Positions 10,607 through 20,332 of a stretch of DNA of 64,000 bases are shown in pieces. A program made the position numbers and the translations under genes. The stretch's first letter is position 1. Each line of letters opens with the position of its first letter. The DNA is taken from contig NZ_CP034550.1 in the NCBI RefSeq assembly GCF_009498035.1, forward strand, positions 5,394,001-5,458,000. Reading direction: 5' to 3'. The notes under the pieces were generated by a model. The model had not been told where the DNA came from and searched no databases. It was given only the letters and a program-made list of their open reading frames with translations. This DNA comes from Saccharothrix syringae (GTDB lineage Bacteria > Actinomycetota > Actinomycetes > Mycobacteriales > Pseudonocardiaceae).

Positions 10607-10622
10607 TTCAGTGTTGACCGAA
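10607..10622 (+). promoter_or_regulatory. TTCAG motif copy 2
   Basis: TTCAGTGTTGACCGAA begins 1 nt after the MFS stop and 62 nt before the pentapeptide gene. Similarity to copy 3 extends on both sides (CTCGATA upstream, AAAAT downstream), about 25 matching positions. It is a candidate operator or a duplicated element. Confidence 0.6.
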
Positions 10623-10684
10623 AATAAACCATTCAGAGGCGGGCGCACCCCTAACAACCACCCAGGAAAGGCGATTTCCCGGGT

Positions 10685-11614
10685 ATGAGGGCGCGGAAGT
10701 GGTTGGTCGTGGCGGGGGCGGGGCTGCTCGTCGTCCAACTGGTGCTGCTCGGCGCGGTGCCGAGCTGGGCCTGGCTGACGCGGTGGTGGCCCGCGCTCGC
10801 CGGTGTGCTGGTGCTGCTCGTGGCGGTGGTCTTGGTGCTGCGGGGCGGGGGAGCGGGGGAGGGGAGGCCGCACGACTGGCAGCGGACCACCGGCCTGGTG
10901 ACCGCGCTGACGGCGGTCGGGGCGCTGGTGTTCACCGGCCTGTCGCTGCGGTCGACCCAGCAGCAGGTGGCCGTCGCCGAGCAGGCCCAGCTCACCGACC
11001 GCTACCTGCGCGCGGTGGAGCAGTTGGCCAACGAGGGGGAGGGGAAGGTCCACCTGCGCATCGGCGGCATCTACGCGCTGGGGCGCGTCGCCGTGGACTC
11101 GCCGCGCGACCAGGGCGCGGTGGAGGAGCTGCTGGCGGCCTTCGTCCGGGACCGGAGCCCGCGCCACGCCGGCAGCGCCTGCCCGGAGACGCCGGTGGAC
11201 GTGCAGGCCGCGTTCGCGGTGCTGGCGCGGCGGGCGCCGCAGGGGGAGCGCGGTCTGGTCGACCTGCGGGACACCTGCCTGACCAAGGTCAGCGCGCCGG
11301 AGGCGAACCTGGACCAGGTCTCGCTCGCGGGTGCCGACCTGACCGACGCCAACCTGTACCACGCCCAGATGGGGTTGACGTCGTTCGTCAACGCCACCCT
11401 GGTGCGGGTCCGGTTCGACAGCGCCCGGTTCGACGCCTACACCTTCGTGGAGGGGGCGGACCTGACCGGGGCCGATCTCCGGTACGCCGACCTGTCCGGG
11501 GTGCGGTTGGAGCGGGTGAACCTGTCGGGGGCCGACCTGACGGAGGTCAAGCACGAGCACGCCGACGTCTCCGGTGCGATCAAGAACGCGAAGACCGTCG
11601 GTGCCTGGTGGTAG
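10685..11614 (+). CDS. Membrane protein with C-terminal pentapeptide repeats
   Basis: 309 aa from ATG 10685. Three hydrophobic helices (~6-27, 36-54, 68-88) precede a cytosolic region with STQQQVAVAEQAQLTDRY...EQLAN, the standard linker of actinobacterial pentapeptide membrane proteins. An HLRIGGIYALGR segment follows, then pentapeptide repeats (~195-300: ANLDQ, ADLTD, ANLYH, ADLTG, ADLRY, VNLSG, ADLTE) forming a right-handed beta-helix. The function of this family is not established. It is flanked on both sides by copies of the TTCAGTGTTGAC motif. Confidence 0.85.
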   Translation: MRARKWLVVAGAGLLVVQLVLLGAVPSWAWLTRWWPALAGVLVLLVAVVLVLRGGGAGEGRPHDWQRTTGLVTALTAVGALVFTGLSLRSTQQQVAVAEQAQLTDRYLRAVEQLANEGEGKVHLRIGGIYALGRVAVDSPRDQGAVEELLAAFVRDRSPRHAGSACPETPVDVQAAFAVLARRAPQGERGLVDLRDTCLTKVSAPEANLDQVSLAGADLTDANLYHAQMGLTSFVNATLVRVRFDSARFDAYTFVEGADLTGADLRYADLSGVRLERVNLSGADLTEVKHEHADVSGAIKNAKTVGAWW

Positions 11615-11627
11615 TCGACTCGATAAC

Positions 11628-11643
11628 TTCAGTGTTGACTAAA
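11628..11643 (+). promoter_or_regulatory. TTCAG motif copy 3
   Basis: TTCAGTGTTGACTAAA lies in the 31-bp gap between the 3' ends of the pentapeptide gene and the convergent histidine kinase gene. Because no promoter is expected there, this copy argues that the motif may be more than a simple operator. Confidence 0.6.
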
Positions 11644-11645
11644 AA

Positions 11646-13004
11646 TCAATCCACAGCCGGAAGTCGTCGAAGAACGAGAGGAAAAACAACAACGAAGCAC
11701 GCCCCTCCGCGACCGCGTTGGATCACCTGAAGCATGCCGTGGTGGTTGGTGGCGATGCGTCGGGCGATGGACAGGCCGAGTCCGGTGCCGCCGGTGTCGC
11801 GGGTGCGGGCGTCGTCGAGGCGGGTGAAGCGGTCGAAGACGCGTTCGCGGTCTTCGGGCGGGATGCCGGGGCCGTCGTCGAGGACCTCCAGGACTGCCTG
11901 ATCGTCGGCGGCGTCGAGGCGGACGGTGATGGCCGTGGTGGCGTGCCGTTCGGCGTTGTCGAGGAGGTTGCCCAGCAGGCGGTCGAGCAGGGGGCGGCTG
12001 CCGCGTACCGGCACCGGGTGGTCGGGGAGGTCGACGTCGAGGGTGTGGTGGGTGCGGCGGCGGTCGGTGTGGTCGCGCACCAGTTCGGTGAGGTCGACGG
12101 TGCCGTCGTAGCCGGTGGTGGTGTGGTCGAGGCGGGTGAGCAGGAGCAGGTCGCCGGCCAGGTCCTGGAGGCGGTGGGTGTCGGCGAGGGCGGCGTCGAC
12201 GACGGCGGGCCAGTCGGCCTGGCCGGGGTGCGTGGTGGCGATCTCCAGTTCGGCGCGGAGGGCGGCGATGGGGCTGCGGAGTTCGTGGGAGGCGTCGGCG
12301 ACGAAGCGGCGGTTGTCCTGGACGGCGGTTTCCAGCCGGTCCAGGGTGGCGTTGACGGTGTTGGCCAGGGCGGCGATCTCGTTGCGGGTGCGGGGTACGG
12401 GGACGCGGCGGGTGAGGTCGTGTTCGGTGATGTCGGCCATTTCCCGGCGGATGGCTTCCACGGGTCGCAGTACGCGTGCGGTGGCTGTCCACACGACTGC
12501 GCCGAAGACGGAGAGCATGCCGAGCACGGTGGCCGTGGTGGCGAGGACGAGCCCGTTGACGGTGTTCTGTGTTCGGTCGAATCGGGCCTTTTCTTCGGTC
12601 GGTATGTCGTCGGTCCGTGTGTAGAGGAGCCGGTTCTTGGTGTCCACGGTTATTTTGTAGCCTTCGTCCGGTGGGCCGGAGAAGGGGAAGAGGGAGAGTT
12701 TCGGGATGAATTGCGTGGATGTGTGGGAAGCGGTGTAGGTGGAGTTCTCGGACGAGATCGCCAGTTGTCCTGTGCGGTCTGTGCAGAGCGTGGTCGGTTC
12801 CGGTCCTCTCGTGGTGGTCGACGGTGTTCTGGTGAGGCACAGGGTGGTGGTTTTCGTCATGCCCAGTTCGGGGCGTGACAGGTCGTCTTTCATGGTGAGG
12901 AGGTTGAAGTAGGCGAGTGTGGTGATCGGTATCGCCATGACCAGGACCGCGATGGCGGTGACTCTCGCGCGGAGTGAGCGGGGGGTGTGGTGCGGTTCCG
13001 TCAT
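11646..13004 (-). CDS. Two-component sensor histidine kinase (orphan)
   Basis: 452 aa from ATG 13004. TM1 is ~14-36; an extracytoplasmic sensor region of ~110 residues contains two Cys (56, 74); TM2 is ~151-177, then a HAMP domain. The HisKA H-box is DASHELRSPIAALR with phospho-acceptor H240. HATPase_c has an N-box (NLLDNAERHA), G1 (DDGPGIP) and G2 (GGTGLGLSIARR). All catalytic motifs are present, so it should autophosphorylate. No response regulator is adjacent: upstream is the UvrA-like gene, separated by a terminator, and downstream is the convergent pentapeptide gene. The sensor-domain DNA (12.6-13.0 kb) is less GC-rich than its surroundings. Confidence 0.92.
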   Translation of the reverse strand: MTEPHHTPRSLRARVTAIAVLVMAIPITTLAYFNLLTMKDDLSRPELGMTKTTTLCLTRTPSTTTRGPEPTTLCTDRTGQLAISSENSTYTASHTSTQFIPKLSLFPFSGPPDEGYKITVDTKNRLLYTRTDDIPTEEKARFDRTQNTVNGLVLATTATVLGMLSVFGAVVWTATARVLRPVEAIRREMADITEHDLTRRVPVPRTRNEIAALANTVNATLDRLETAVQDNRRFVADASHELRSPIAALRAELEIATTHPGQADWPAVVDAALADTHRLQDLAGDLLLLTRLDHTTTGYDGTVDLTELVRDHTDRRRTHHTLDVDLPDHPVPVRGSRPLLDRLLGNLLDNAERHATTAITVRLDAADDQAVLEVLDDGPGIPPEDRERVFDRFTRLDDARTRDTGGTGLGLSIARRIATNHHGMLQVIQRGRGGACFVVVFPLVLRRLPAVD

Positions 13005-13053
13005 GTCCGTACTGTGCACCACTCGCCGGTGTATTCCTGAAGGATGTTTCAGG

Positions 13054-13087
13054 GTGGGGGTGGCCCGTAAGGACGGGCGACCCCCAC
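13054..13087 (-). terminator. Terminator of the UvrA-like gene
   Basis: Arms 13054-13068 and 13073-13087 pair at 14 of 15 positions around the loop AAGG. It starts 10 nt after the stop at 13097, so the UvrA-like gene and the histidine kinase are separate transcription units. Confidence 0.75.
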
Positions 13088-13096
13088 TCCGGTGTT

Positions 13097-15358
<2,262 letters not shown>

Positions 15359-15380
15359 GCCGGTGTCCCCCTGGTTTTGT

Positions 15381-15422
15381 TTATGGCGTAAAGTGATGCG
15401 GGCACGATACTTTACGCCGTAA
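15381..15422. promoter_or_regulatory. TetR operator, 14-bp inverted repeat
   Basis: TTATGGCGTAAAGT (15381-15394) and ACTTTACGCCGTAA (15409-15422) pair at 13 of 14 positions across a 14-nt spacer. It fills the gap between the start of the UvrA-like gene (15358, minus) and the TetR gene (15433, plus), so a bound repressor would block both promoters. Confidence 0.8.
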
Positions 15423-15432
15423 GGGGTGGCAA

Positions 15433-16209
15433 GTGGCGATCTTCGCTGGGCAGGGCGACGCCCGCCGGTCGATGCGGCTGCTGTGGCGGGACCCGGCGCC
15501 GCCGGGGCCGGGGTTGAGCCTGGAGGCGGTCGTGGCGGCGGCGATCGAGCTGGCCGACCGGGACGGCATGGCGGCGGTGTCGATGCGGGCGGTGGGCCGG
15601 CGGCTCGGGCGCACCGCGATGGCGCTCTACACGTACGTGGCGGACAAGGCCGAGCTGGTCGACCTGATGTACGACCAGGTGCTGGGCGAGCTGCCGGCGG
15701 ACTACCCGCTCGACGACGGGTGGCGGGCGGCGCTGACGGCGTGGGCGCGCGACGGGCGGGCGTTCTACCTGCGCCACCCGTGGGTGCTGCAGGTGTCGCA
15801 GGCGCGGCCGGTGCTGGGGCCCCACGAGTTCGCCTCGCTGGAGACGCTGGTGCGGATCGTGCGGGGGACGGGGCTGGCGCCCGACGTGCTGCGGGGCGTG
15901 GTGGGGGCGCTGATGCAGTTCGTGCGGGGCGCGGCGGCGGTGATCGCGGACGCCCGCAGCGCCGCCGCGGCCACCGGCGTGAGCGACGAGGAGTGGTGGT
16001 ACTCCCGCTCGCCGCTGCTGGAGGAGGTGGCGCCGGACTTCGCCGAGCGGTTCCCGCTGGCGACGTGGGTGGGGGCGGAGGACCCGCCGGAGGTGCCGGG
16101 GGACGAGTGCGCGCCGTACCTGGAGCGGGACGCGGTGCACAACTTCGACGTGGGGCTGCGGGTGCTGCTCGACGGCATCGAGGCGGCCGTGGCGCGGGGC
16201 GGGGAGTGA
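15433..16209 (+). CDS. TetR/AcrR-family repressor of the UvrA-like gene
   Basis: 258 aa from GTG 15433, with AAGGGG 8 nt upstream. The N-terminal HTH is at ~32-80 (EAVVAAAIELADRDGMAAVS...RTAMALYTYVADKAEL). The C-terminal domain (FYLRHPWVLQVSQARPVLGP...) is of the TetR_C type common in drug-responsive actinobacterial repressors. Divergent orientation and the shared inverted repeat at 15381-15422 make autorepression and repression of the UvrA-like ATPase the simplest reading. The inducer is unknown. Confidence 0.9.
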   Translation: MAIFAGQGDARRSMRLLWRDPAPPGPGLSLEAVVAAAIELADRDGMAAVSMRAVGRRLGRTAMALYTYVADKAELVDLMYDQVLGELPADYPLDDGWRAALTAWARDGRAFYLRHPWVLQVSQARPVLGPHEFASLETLVRIVRGTGLAPDVLRGVVGALMQFVRGAAAVIADARSAAAATGVSDEEWWYSRSPLLEEVAPDFAERFPLATWVGAEDPPEVPGDECAPYLERDAVHNFDVGLRVLLDGIEAAVARGGE

Positions 16210-16574
16210 GCCGAGGCGGGTGGGGCCTGTGTCATCCGGGTGCCTGTCGGTGTCCTGTGGGACGCTGAGGCGGGGAGAGGGGGCGGCCTCACTCGCGGAG
16301 GTGGCCGCACGGGTTCGGGCGGCGTGTTCGACGGGCGAGCGGGCGCGGGCCGCGCCGGAGCGGGCGGAGGAACCGGAGCTGTCGAGCACGGCGGCCGAGG
16401 TGAACGCCGTGCCGGACCGGGTCATCGGATGGGGGCATCGGGCCCTCGTCGGGTCGAGGCCGAGGCCGGCCGGATCGGCCTGGTACCCCACGCCGTCCCG
16501 GTGACCAGAGACCGGGCCCGCCCCAACGCCCCAACACCCAACGCCCCGACGAGTCCCGGTCGAGCGGAACTCCC
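16210..16574. other. Intergenic, with a coding-like remnant (~16270-16450)
   Basis: No complete gene. One plus-strand frame (16220-16504) has strongly G/C-ending codons over LAEVAARVRAACSTGERARA and AEVNAVPDRVI, which looks like former coding sequence. It has no SD and ends in a low-complexity tail. CCAACGCCC repeats occur at ~16522-16550. I cannot assign it to a family. Confidence 0.25.
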
Positions 16575-17396
16575 GTGAAGCACGGCCCCGGACTGAAGTA
16601 CCGTGCGCCGGTGCTCCAACCTCAGATCGTCACGCGACTGCGCGCCGCCGGCTGCGTGTTCGCCGAGGACGAGGCCGCCCTCCTGCTCGAAGCCGCCCGC
16701 ACCCCCGCCGAACTGGAGGACATGACCGCCCGGCGCGTCGCCGGGCTGCCCCTGGAACAGGTCCTGGGGTGGGCGGAGTTCTGCGGGCTGCGCATCGCCG
16801 TCGAACCCGGCGTGTTCGTGCCGCGCCAACGCACCCGGCACATGGTCGACCTGGCCGTCGACAGGCTCCGCGCGGGCGCGGTGGTGCTCGACATGTGCTG
16901 CGGCACCGGCGCCGTCGCCGCCGCGATCGCCCACCGGGTGCCCGGGATCGAGGTGCACGCCGCCGACGTCGAACCCGCCGCCGTGCGCTGCGCCCGCCGC
17001 AACCTGCCCGGCGGGCACGTCTACCAAGGCGACCTGTACGCGCCACTACCGGGTGAACTGCGCGGTCGGGTCGACGTGCTGGTGGCCAACGCGCCCTACG
17101 TGCCCAGCGACGAGATCGCCCTCATGCCGCCCGAGGCGCGCGACCACGAACCCCGCGTCGCCCTCGACGGCGGCACCGACGGGGTGGACGTGCAGCGGCG
17201 CGTCGTCGCCGGGGCGGGGGAGTGGCTGGCACCCGGCGGACGGCTGCTCATCGAGACCGGCGCCCGCCAGGCCGCCACCACCGCGGCGGCGTTCGCGGCC
17301 GCCGGGCTGCGGGTCGAGGTGGCCGCCCGCGAGGAACTGGCGGCCACGGTCGTCATCGGGACGCGGTCAGGAACGCCCGCCACACCCGCGGGCTGA
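16575..17396 (+). CDS. HemK/PrmC-like protein N5-glutamine methyltransferase
   Basis: 273 aa from GTG 16575; a GTG at 16611 (MLQPQIVTRLRAAG) is an equally good start. The order is an N-terminal helical domain (PLEQVLGWAEFCGLRIAVEPGVFVPRQRT), then a Rossmann SAM-binding domain with VLDMCCGTGAVAAAI and the catalytic NPPY position read as VANAPYVPS. PrmC-type enzymes methylate the GGQ glutamine of release factors. Members with NAPY are usually annotated only as putative, so the substrate may differ. Its 3' end overlaps that of the convergent DUF397 gene by 44 bp. Confidence 0.82.
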   Translation: MKHGPGLKYRAPVLQPQIVTRLRAAGCVFAEDEAALLLEAARTPAELEDMTARRVAGLPLEQVLGWAEFCGLRIAVEPGVFVPRQRTRHMVDLAVDRLRAGAVVLDMCCGTGAVAAAIAHRVPGIEVHAADVEPAAVRCARRNLPGGHVYQGDLYAPLPGELRGRVDVLVANAPYVPSDEIALMPPEARDHEPRVALDGGTDGVDVQRRVVAGAGEWLAPGGRLLIETGARQAATTAAAFAAAGLRVEVAAREELAATVVIGTRSGTPATPAG

Positions 17397-17532
17397 ACGC
17401 CAGCTCGGGGCCGGTGTGCTTGGAGTCCCGCACACCCACCGCGCGGGGCGCGAACGCCACCTCGACGCAGTTGCCCTCCGCCCCGCTGGTGCCGCTGTAG
17501 CTGCTCTTACGCCAGGCAGTGCCCTCCGGCAT
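17353..17532 (-). CDS. DUF397 protein
   Basis: 59 aa from ATG 17532, chosen because GAGAGG lies 6 nt upstream; an ATG at 17562 is also in frame. The signature WRKSSYSGTSGAEGNCVEVA...VGVRDSKHTGPELAFS is diagnostic of DUF397 (BldB-like), a small cytosolic family exclusive to actinomycetes. These act with the XRE-DUF5753 protein encoded directly upstream in developmental or antibiotic control, possibly in toxin-antitoxin-like pairs. The start overlaps the upstream gene by 26 bp, so translation is probably coupled. Confidence 0.9.
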   Translation of the reverse strand: MPEGTAWRKSSYSGTSGAEGNCVEVAFAPRAVGVRDSKHTGPELAFSPRVWRAFLTASR

Positions 17533-18373
17533 GGTGATCCTCTCGCGGACGGCCGTACTCATCGGCCAAGTCGGTCAGCAACACCCGGGATTCTTCCGCA
17601 CTCAAGGCCACGCGCGACAGGTCCGCCAGAACGCTCCGGTACTCCGCGATCTGGGCGGGGCTCTCCAGGAAGATGTTGGCCACCCGCGTCTCCAGGTACG
17701 CCACCGGCCGCTCATCGGGATTGTCCAGCAAAACGAATGAGCCATCCAGAGCGGTGTGCGGCGGTGCTCCGAACGGAACTACCCGCACAGTCGCCCCGCT
17801 GAGCATGATGTGCATCATCTGGTCATGCATAATCGCGGTTGAGCCGACCGGCCGGCGCAATGCCGACTCCTCCACGAAGAAGATCGCTTTGACCCGGCTC
17901 AACAACCTTTGCCGGGCTATCCGCAGATCGGCCGCGTCGTCCAGCACGATCGAGCGCGCGTAGTCGATTGTCTGGAGCAGACCGGGGACCAGCGTTGCGT
18001 CGTAGCAACTGATTGCGATCGCCCGCGCCTCCTCGGCCTTGAGCGTGCGGGTGCGGGTCGCGGGATCGGCACCGCGCGGCTGCACCCAGGTGTCCTTGCT
18101 GGACTCGCGGCTGATGGCGACCAGGCGGGCGAACTCCTCGCCGCGCACCCCGCACAACGTCAGATATGCCGCGACGTCGGTGTCGCTGGTCCCGCGCTCG
18201 CCGTTCTCCAGCTTCGTGACCTTGCCCAGGCTCCACCGCAACTCGGCGGCCAGCCGACGGGCCTTCCACCCGGCCGCCAGCCGCTTGGCCTTCAACTCCT
18301 CGCCGAGCTGCCTGCTGCGCGCCGTCGAATCGCGTCGCAGGGGTGGTGGCGGCGGTATTTGTTCTTCCGGCAT
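17507..18373 (-). CDS. XRE-family regulator with DUF5753
   Basis: 288 aa from ATG 18373. After a Pro-rich start it has a helix-turn-helix at ~20-75 (LGEELKAKRLAAGWKARRLA, KVTKLENGERGTS). A DUF5753 ligand-binding-like domain fills ~110-275 (YDATLVPGLLQTIDYARSIV, RVVPFGAPPHTALDGSFVLL). It forms the standard XRE/DUF397 operon with 17353-17532. No SD precedes the ATG, so the mRNA may be leaderless. Upstream there is a CAACG-5-CGTTG inverted repeat at 18461-18475 that could be its operator. Confidence 0.92.
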   Translation of the reverse strand: MPEEQIPPPPPLRRDSTARSRQLGEELKAKRLAAGWKARRLAAELRWSLGKVTKLENGERGTSDTDVAAYLTLCGVRGEEFARLVAISRESSKDTWVQPRGADPATRTRTLKAEEARAIAISCYDATLVPGLLQTIDYARSIVLDDAADLRIARQRLLSRVKAIFFVEESALRRPVGSTAIMHDQMMHIMLSGATVRVVPFGAPPHTALDGSFVLLDNPDERPVAYLETRVANIFLESPAQIAEYRSVLADLSRVALSAEESRVLLTDLADEYGRPREDHHAGGHCLA

Positions 18374-18498
18374 GGCCGGATCGTATTGGCCGTCGGTCCA
18401 CCATTCACGCCGCGACTCGACAACATTAACCGAAAGCAGTATCGACGTAAATCCGGTGACCAACGGTATTCGTTGCGTTTGCGCAACCCGAGCGGGCC

Positions 18499-18605
18499 GT
18501 GGAGGTGTTCGGCGACCTGCGCGACGCGCACGGCGAGGCGATGGCGCGGCACGACCCGCGATCGCCGCCCGGCTGCGCGAGCTGCTCGACGGCCTGGACG
18601 GCTGA
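18499..18605 (+). pseudogene. Frameshifted 3' gene fragment
   Basis: Plus-strand codons read VEVFGDLRDAHGEAMARHDP. After a one-base shift near 18557, a second frame continues as AIAARLRELLDGLDG and a stop at 18605. Restoring one G (CCGGCG instead of CCGCG) gives one continuous G/C-ending frame with a natural helical C-terminus. Nothing coding-like precedes ~18480. It looks like the tail of a lost gene, perhaps a regulator, though the family is not identifiable. Confidence 0.5.
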
Positions 18606-18615
18606 CCCCGCCGGA

Positions 18616-19116
18616 CTACCCGCCCGATACCCCGTCGCCCGACTCGCGAGCCACGTCCGGGGGCCCGGCGTACTCCGGCGGCGGTTCCAGGGGCACGGCG
18701 ATGCGCGCCGTGACGTGCCCGTCCGCCACCTCCAGCACCGCACCGGCCCTGGTGAGGATGCGCACCGCGGCGACGTTGTCGGTGGTCGTGTGGGCCACGA
18801 CGGTGAACACGTCGCGCCGCGGCGCCTCCTCGACCAGCGCCCGCAGCACCTCCAGGCCCAGCCCGGCGCCCCGGGCGGCACGGGCCAGCCACAGGCCGGC
18901 CTCGCCCCCGGCGGTCAGCCGGGCCATGCCGACCGTGCGGCCGTCCGCGACGACCTCGTAGGCGTCGCGCCGGAAACCCCGGTAGAACCCGCGGAACTCG
19001 TCGAGCCGGTCCGCCGACCAGCCGGGCGGCATCACGTCGGCGGGGTCGGCGTCGGCCACCGCCAGGGCCAGCAGCCGCTCCAGGCCCTCGTCGTCCACGG
19101 CGCGCAGCAGGATCAC
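18616..19116 (-). CDS. GNAT-family N-acetyltransferase
   Basis: 166 aa. GTG 19116 overlaps the stop of the upstream gene by 4 bp, so the two are translationally coupled. The N-terminus (MILLRAVDDEGLERLLALAV) and central segment (GRTVGMARLTAGGEAGLWLA, then RGAGLGLEVLRALVEE, the acetyl-CoA-binding loop) are typical of single-domain GNAT enzymes. A further ...NVAAVRILTRAGA is the usual motif 'N.aa.rl.eraGF'. Acceptor substrate unknown. It shares an operon with an AlkZ-like protein, so protection against a toxic metabolite is one possibility. Confidence 0.85.
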   Translation of the reverse strand: MILLRAVDDEGLERLLALAVADADPADVMPPGWSADRLDEFRGFYRGFRRDAYEVVADGRTVGMARLTAGGEAGLWLARAARGAGLGLEVLRALVEEAPRRDVFTVVAHTTTDNVAAVRILTRAGAVLEVADGHVTARIAVPLEPPPEYAGPPDVARESGDGVSGG

Positions 19117-20270
19117 GTCGCCAGCTCCTTCTCCAGCGGGTTGCGGAAGCGGGGCACCACGCGCACCCCGCCCAGCCACGCGGTCAGGCGGGCGGCCTGC
19201 CGGGCGATCGCCGCGGTGGCGTCCGCGCCGACGTCGACCAGCGGCTCCCACACCACCTCGCCGTCCGCGCGCTGCGCCCACCCGCCGACCACGCGGCCGT
19301 CCCACCACACGGTCGGGCCGACGTTGCCGGTGGCGTCGAACAGCCGCGGCCGCAGTTCCGGGGCCAGGTACCAGTCGCGGTCCTGCCAGCCCATCGGCGT
19401 GGGGTCCAGGCCGGGCAGCAGCGCCGCCCACGGCTCCGGCGCCTCCACCGGGTCCTCGTCGCCGGGCAGCACGTAACCCGTGCCCCGCTCCAGCGCCACC
19501 TCGACCGCGCCCACCGCGGCCAGCGCGTCGCGGGTCTGGCGCACCGTCCACCCGGTCCACCACTTCAGGTCCGCCGCGGTGCCCGGCCCGAACGAGGCCA
19601 GCCACCGCCGGGCCAGCTCCGCCCGCGCCCGTGCCGGGTCCGTCTCCGGCCACGGCGCGCCCGCGGTCCAGCGGAACTGGCTGCTCAGCCACGTCCCGCG
19701 CGGCCGGGCGCGGCGGATGAGGCCCTCCGCGGCCATGGTGCGCAGCACGCGGCTGGAGACGTTCTGCCGCACCTCGTAGGGCTTTCCCCCACCTACCAGG
19801 ACCTGCTCGGCCAGCGCGGGCACGTCCCGCACCAGCTCCGCCGCGGCCGCCTCGCCCCGCTCCCGCAGGGCCGCCAGGACCTCCTGCCCGACCTGCTTGA
19901 GGCGCGCCTCGTCCCAGCCCACGCCCTCGGCGAGGTGGGCCAGCAGCTTGACCCGCTCCCGCTCCGCCACCGCCCGGCCCGCCGCGGTGTGCACCACCGG
20001 CACGTCCCCGGCGGCCACCACGAACATCGTGCGGCGCATCGCCAGCAGCCGCTCCAGCGACCGCCGCCCGTACAGGGCGTCCTCCACCTCGGCGACCGAG
20101 GGGTCGGCCAGCCGGGCCCACGCCGACAGGAACACCGTGGCCGGGTCCGTGGCGTGCAGCGCGACCAGCGCCCCCACCACGGCCTCGGTGCTGTCGGCGG
20201 GGCGGGCGAGCAGGTGGCGGACGCCCAGGCGGACCCGCCGCCGGGCGTCGTCGATCACGGCGAGCGTCAC
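19113..20270 (-). CDS. AlkZ-like (HTH_42/YcaQ) winged-helix protein
   Basis: 385 aa from ATG 20270. The start VRLGVRHLLARPADSTEAVV...LVALHATDPATVFLSAWAR, repeated winged-helix segments (ELVRDVPALAEQV, RTMAAEGLIRRARPRGTWL) and the C-terminal RLFDATGNVGPTVWWDGRVV are those of the HTH_42 superfamily. AlkZ glycosylases of this fold unhook interstrand crosslinks in antibiotic producers through a Q-x-Q or Q-x-D motif. Here the corresponding position reads LHATD, as in many uncharacterised relatives, so glycosylase activity is uncertain. It is first gene of a two-gene operon with a GNAT and is divergent from PadR. Confidence 0.85.
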   Translation of the reverse strand: MTLAVIDDARRRVRLGVRHLLARPADSTEAVVGALVALHATDPATVFLSAWARLADPSVAEVEDALYGRRSLERLLAMRRTMFVVAAGDVPVVHTAAGRAVAERERVKLLAHLAEGVGWDEARLKQVGQEVLAALRERGEAAAAELVRDVPALAEQVLVGGGKPYEVRQNVSSRVLRTMAAEGLIRRARPRGTWLSSQFRWTAGAPWPETDPARARAELARRWLASFGPGTAADLKWWTGWTVRQTRDALAAVGAVEVALERGTGYVLPGDEDPVEAPEPWAALLPGLDPTPMGWQDRDWYLAPELRPRLFDATGNVGPTVWWDGRVVGGWAQRADGEVVWEPLVDVGADATAAIARQAARLTAWLGGVRVVPRFRNPLEKELAT

Positions 20271-20332
20271 CGCCCCATCGTGGGCGATCTAGTCTGATCG
20301 CGAAACGGAATTCCACGACGCGGATCGGGATC
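20271..20332. promoter_or_regulatory. Divergent promoter gap, AlkZ-like / PadR
   Basis: Only 62 bp separate the two start codons, so both promoters must overlap here. The neighbouring PadR is a natural candidate regulator. No obvious long palindrome was found. Confidence 0.4.

Noticed and set aside
10600..11650. Integron-type attC sites flanking the pentapeptide gene
   Set aside because: The core GTTGACT does not match the GTTRRRY attC core, and no integrase is present; direct repeats are reported without that label.
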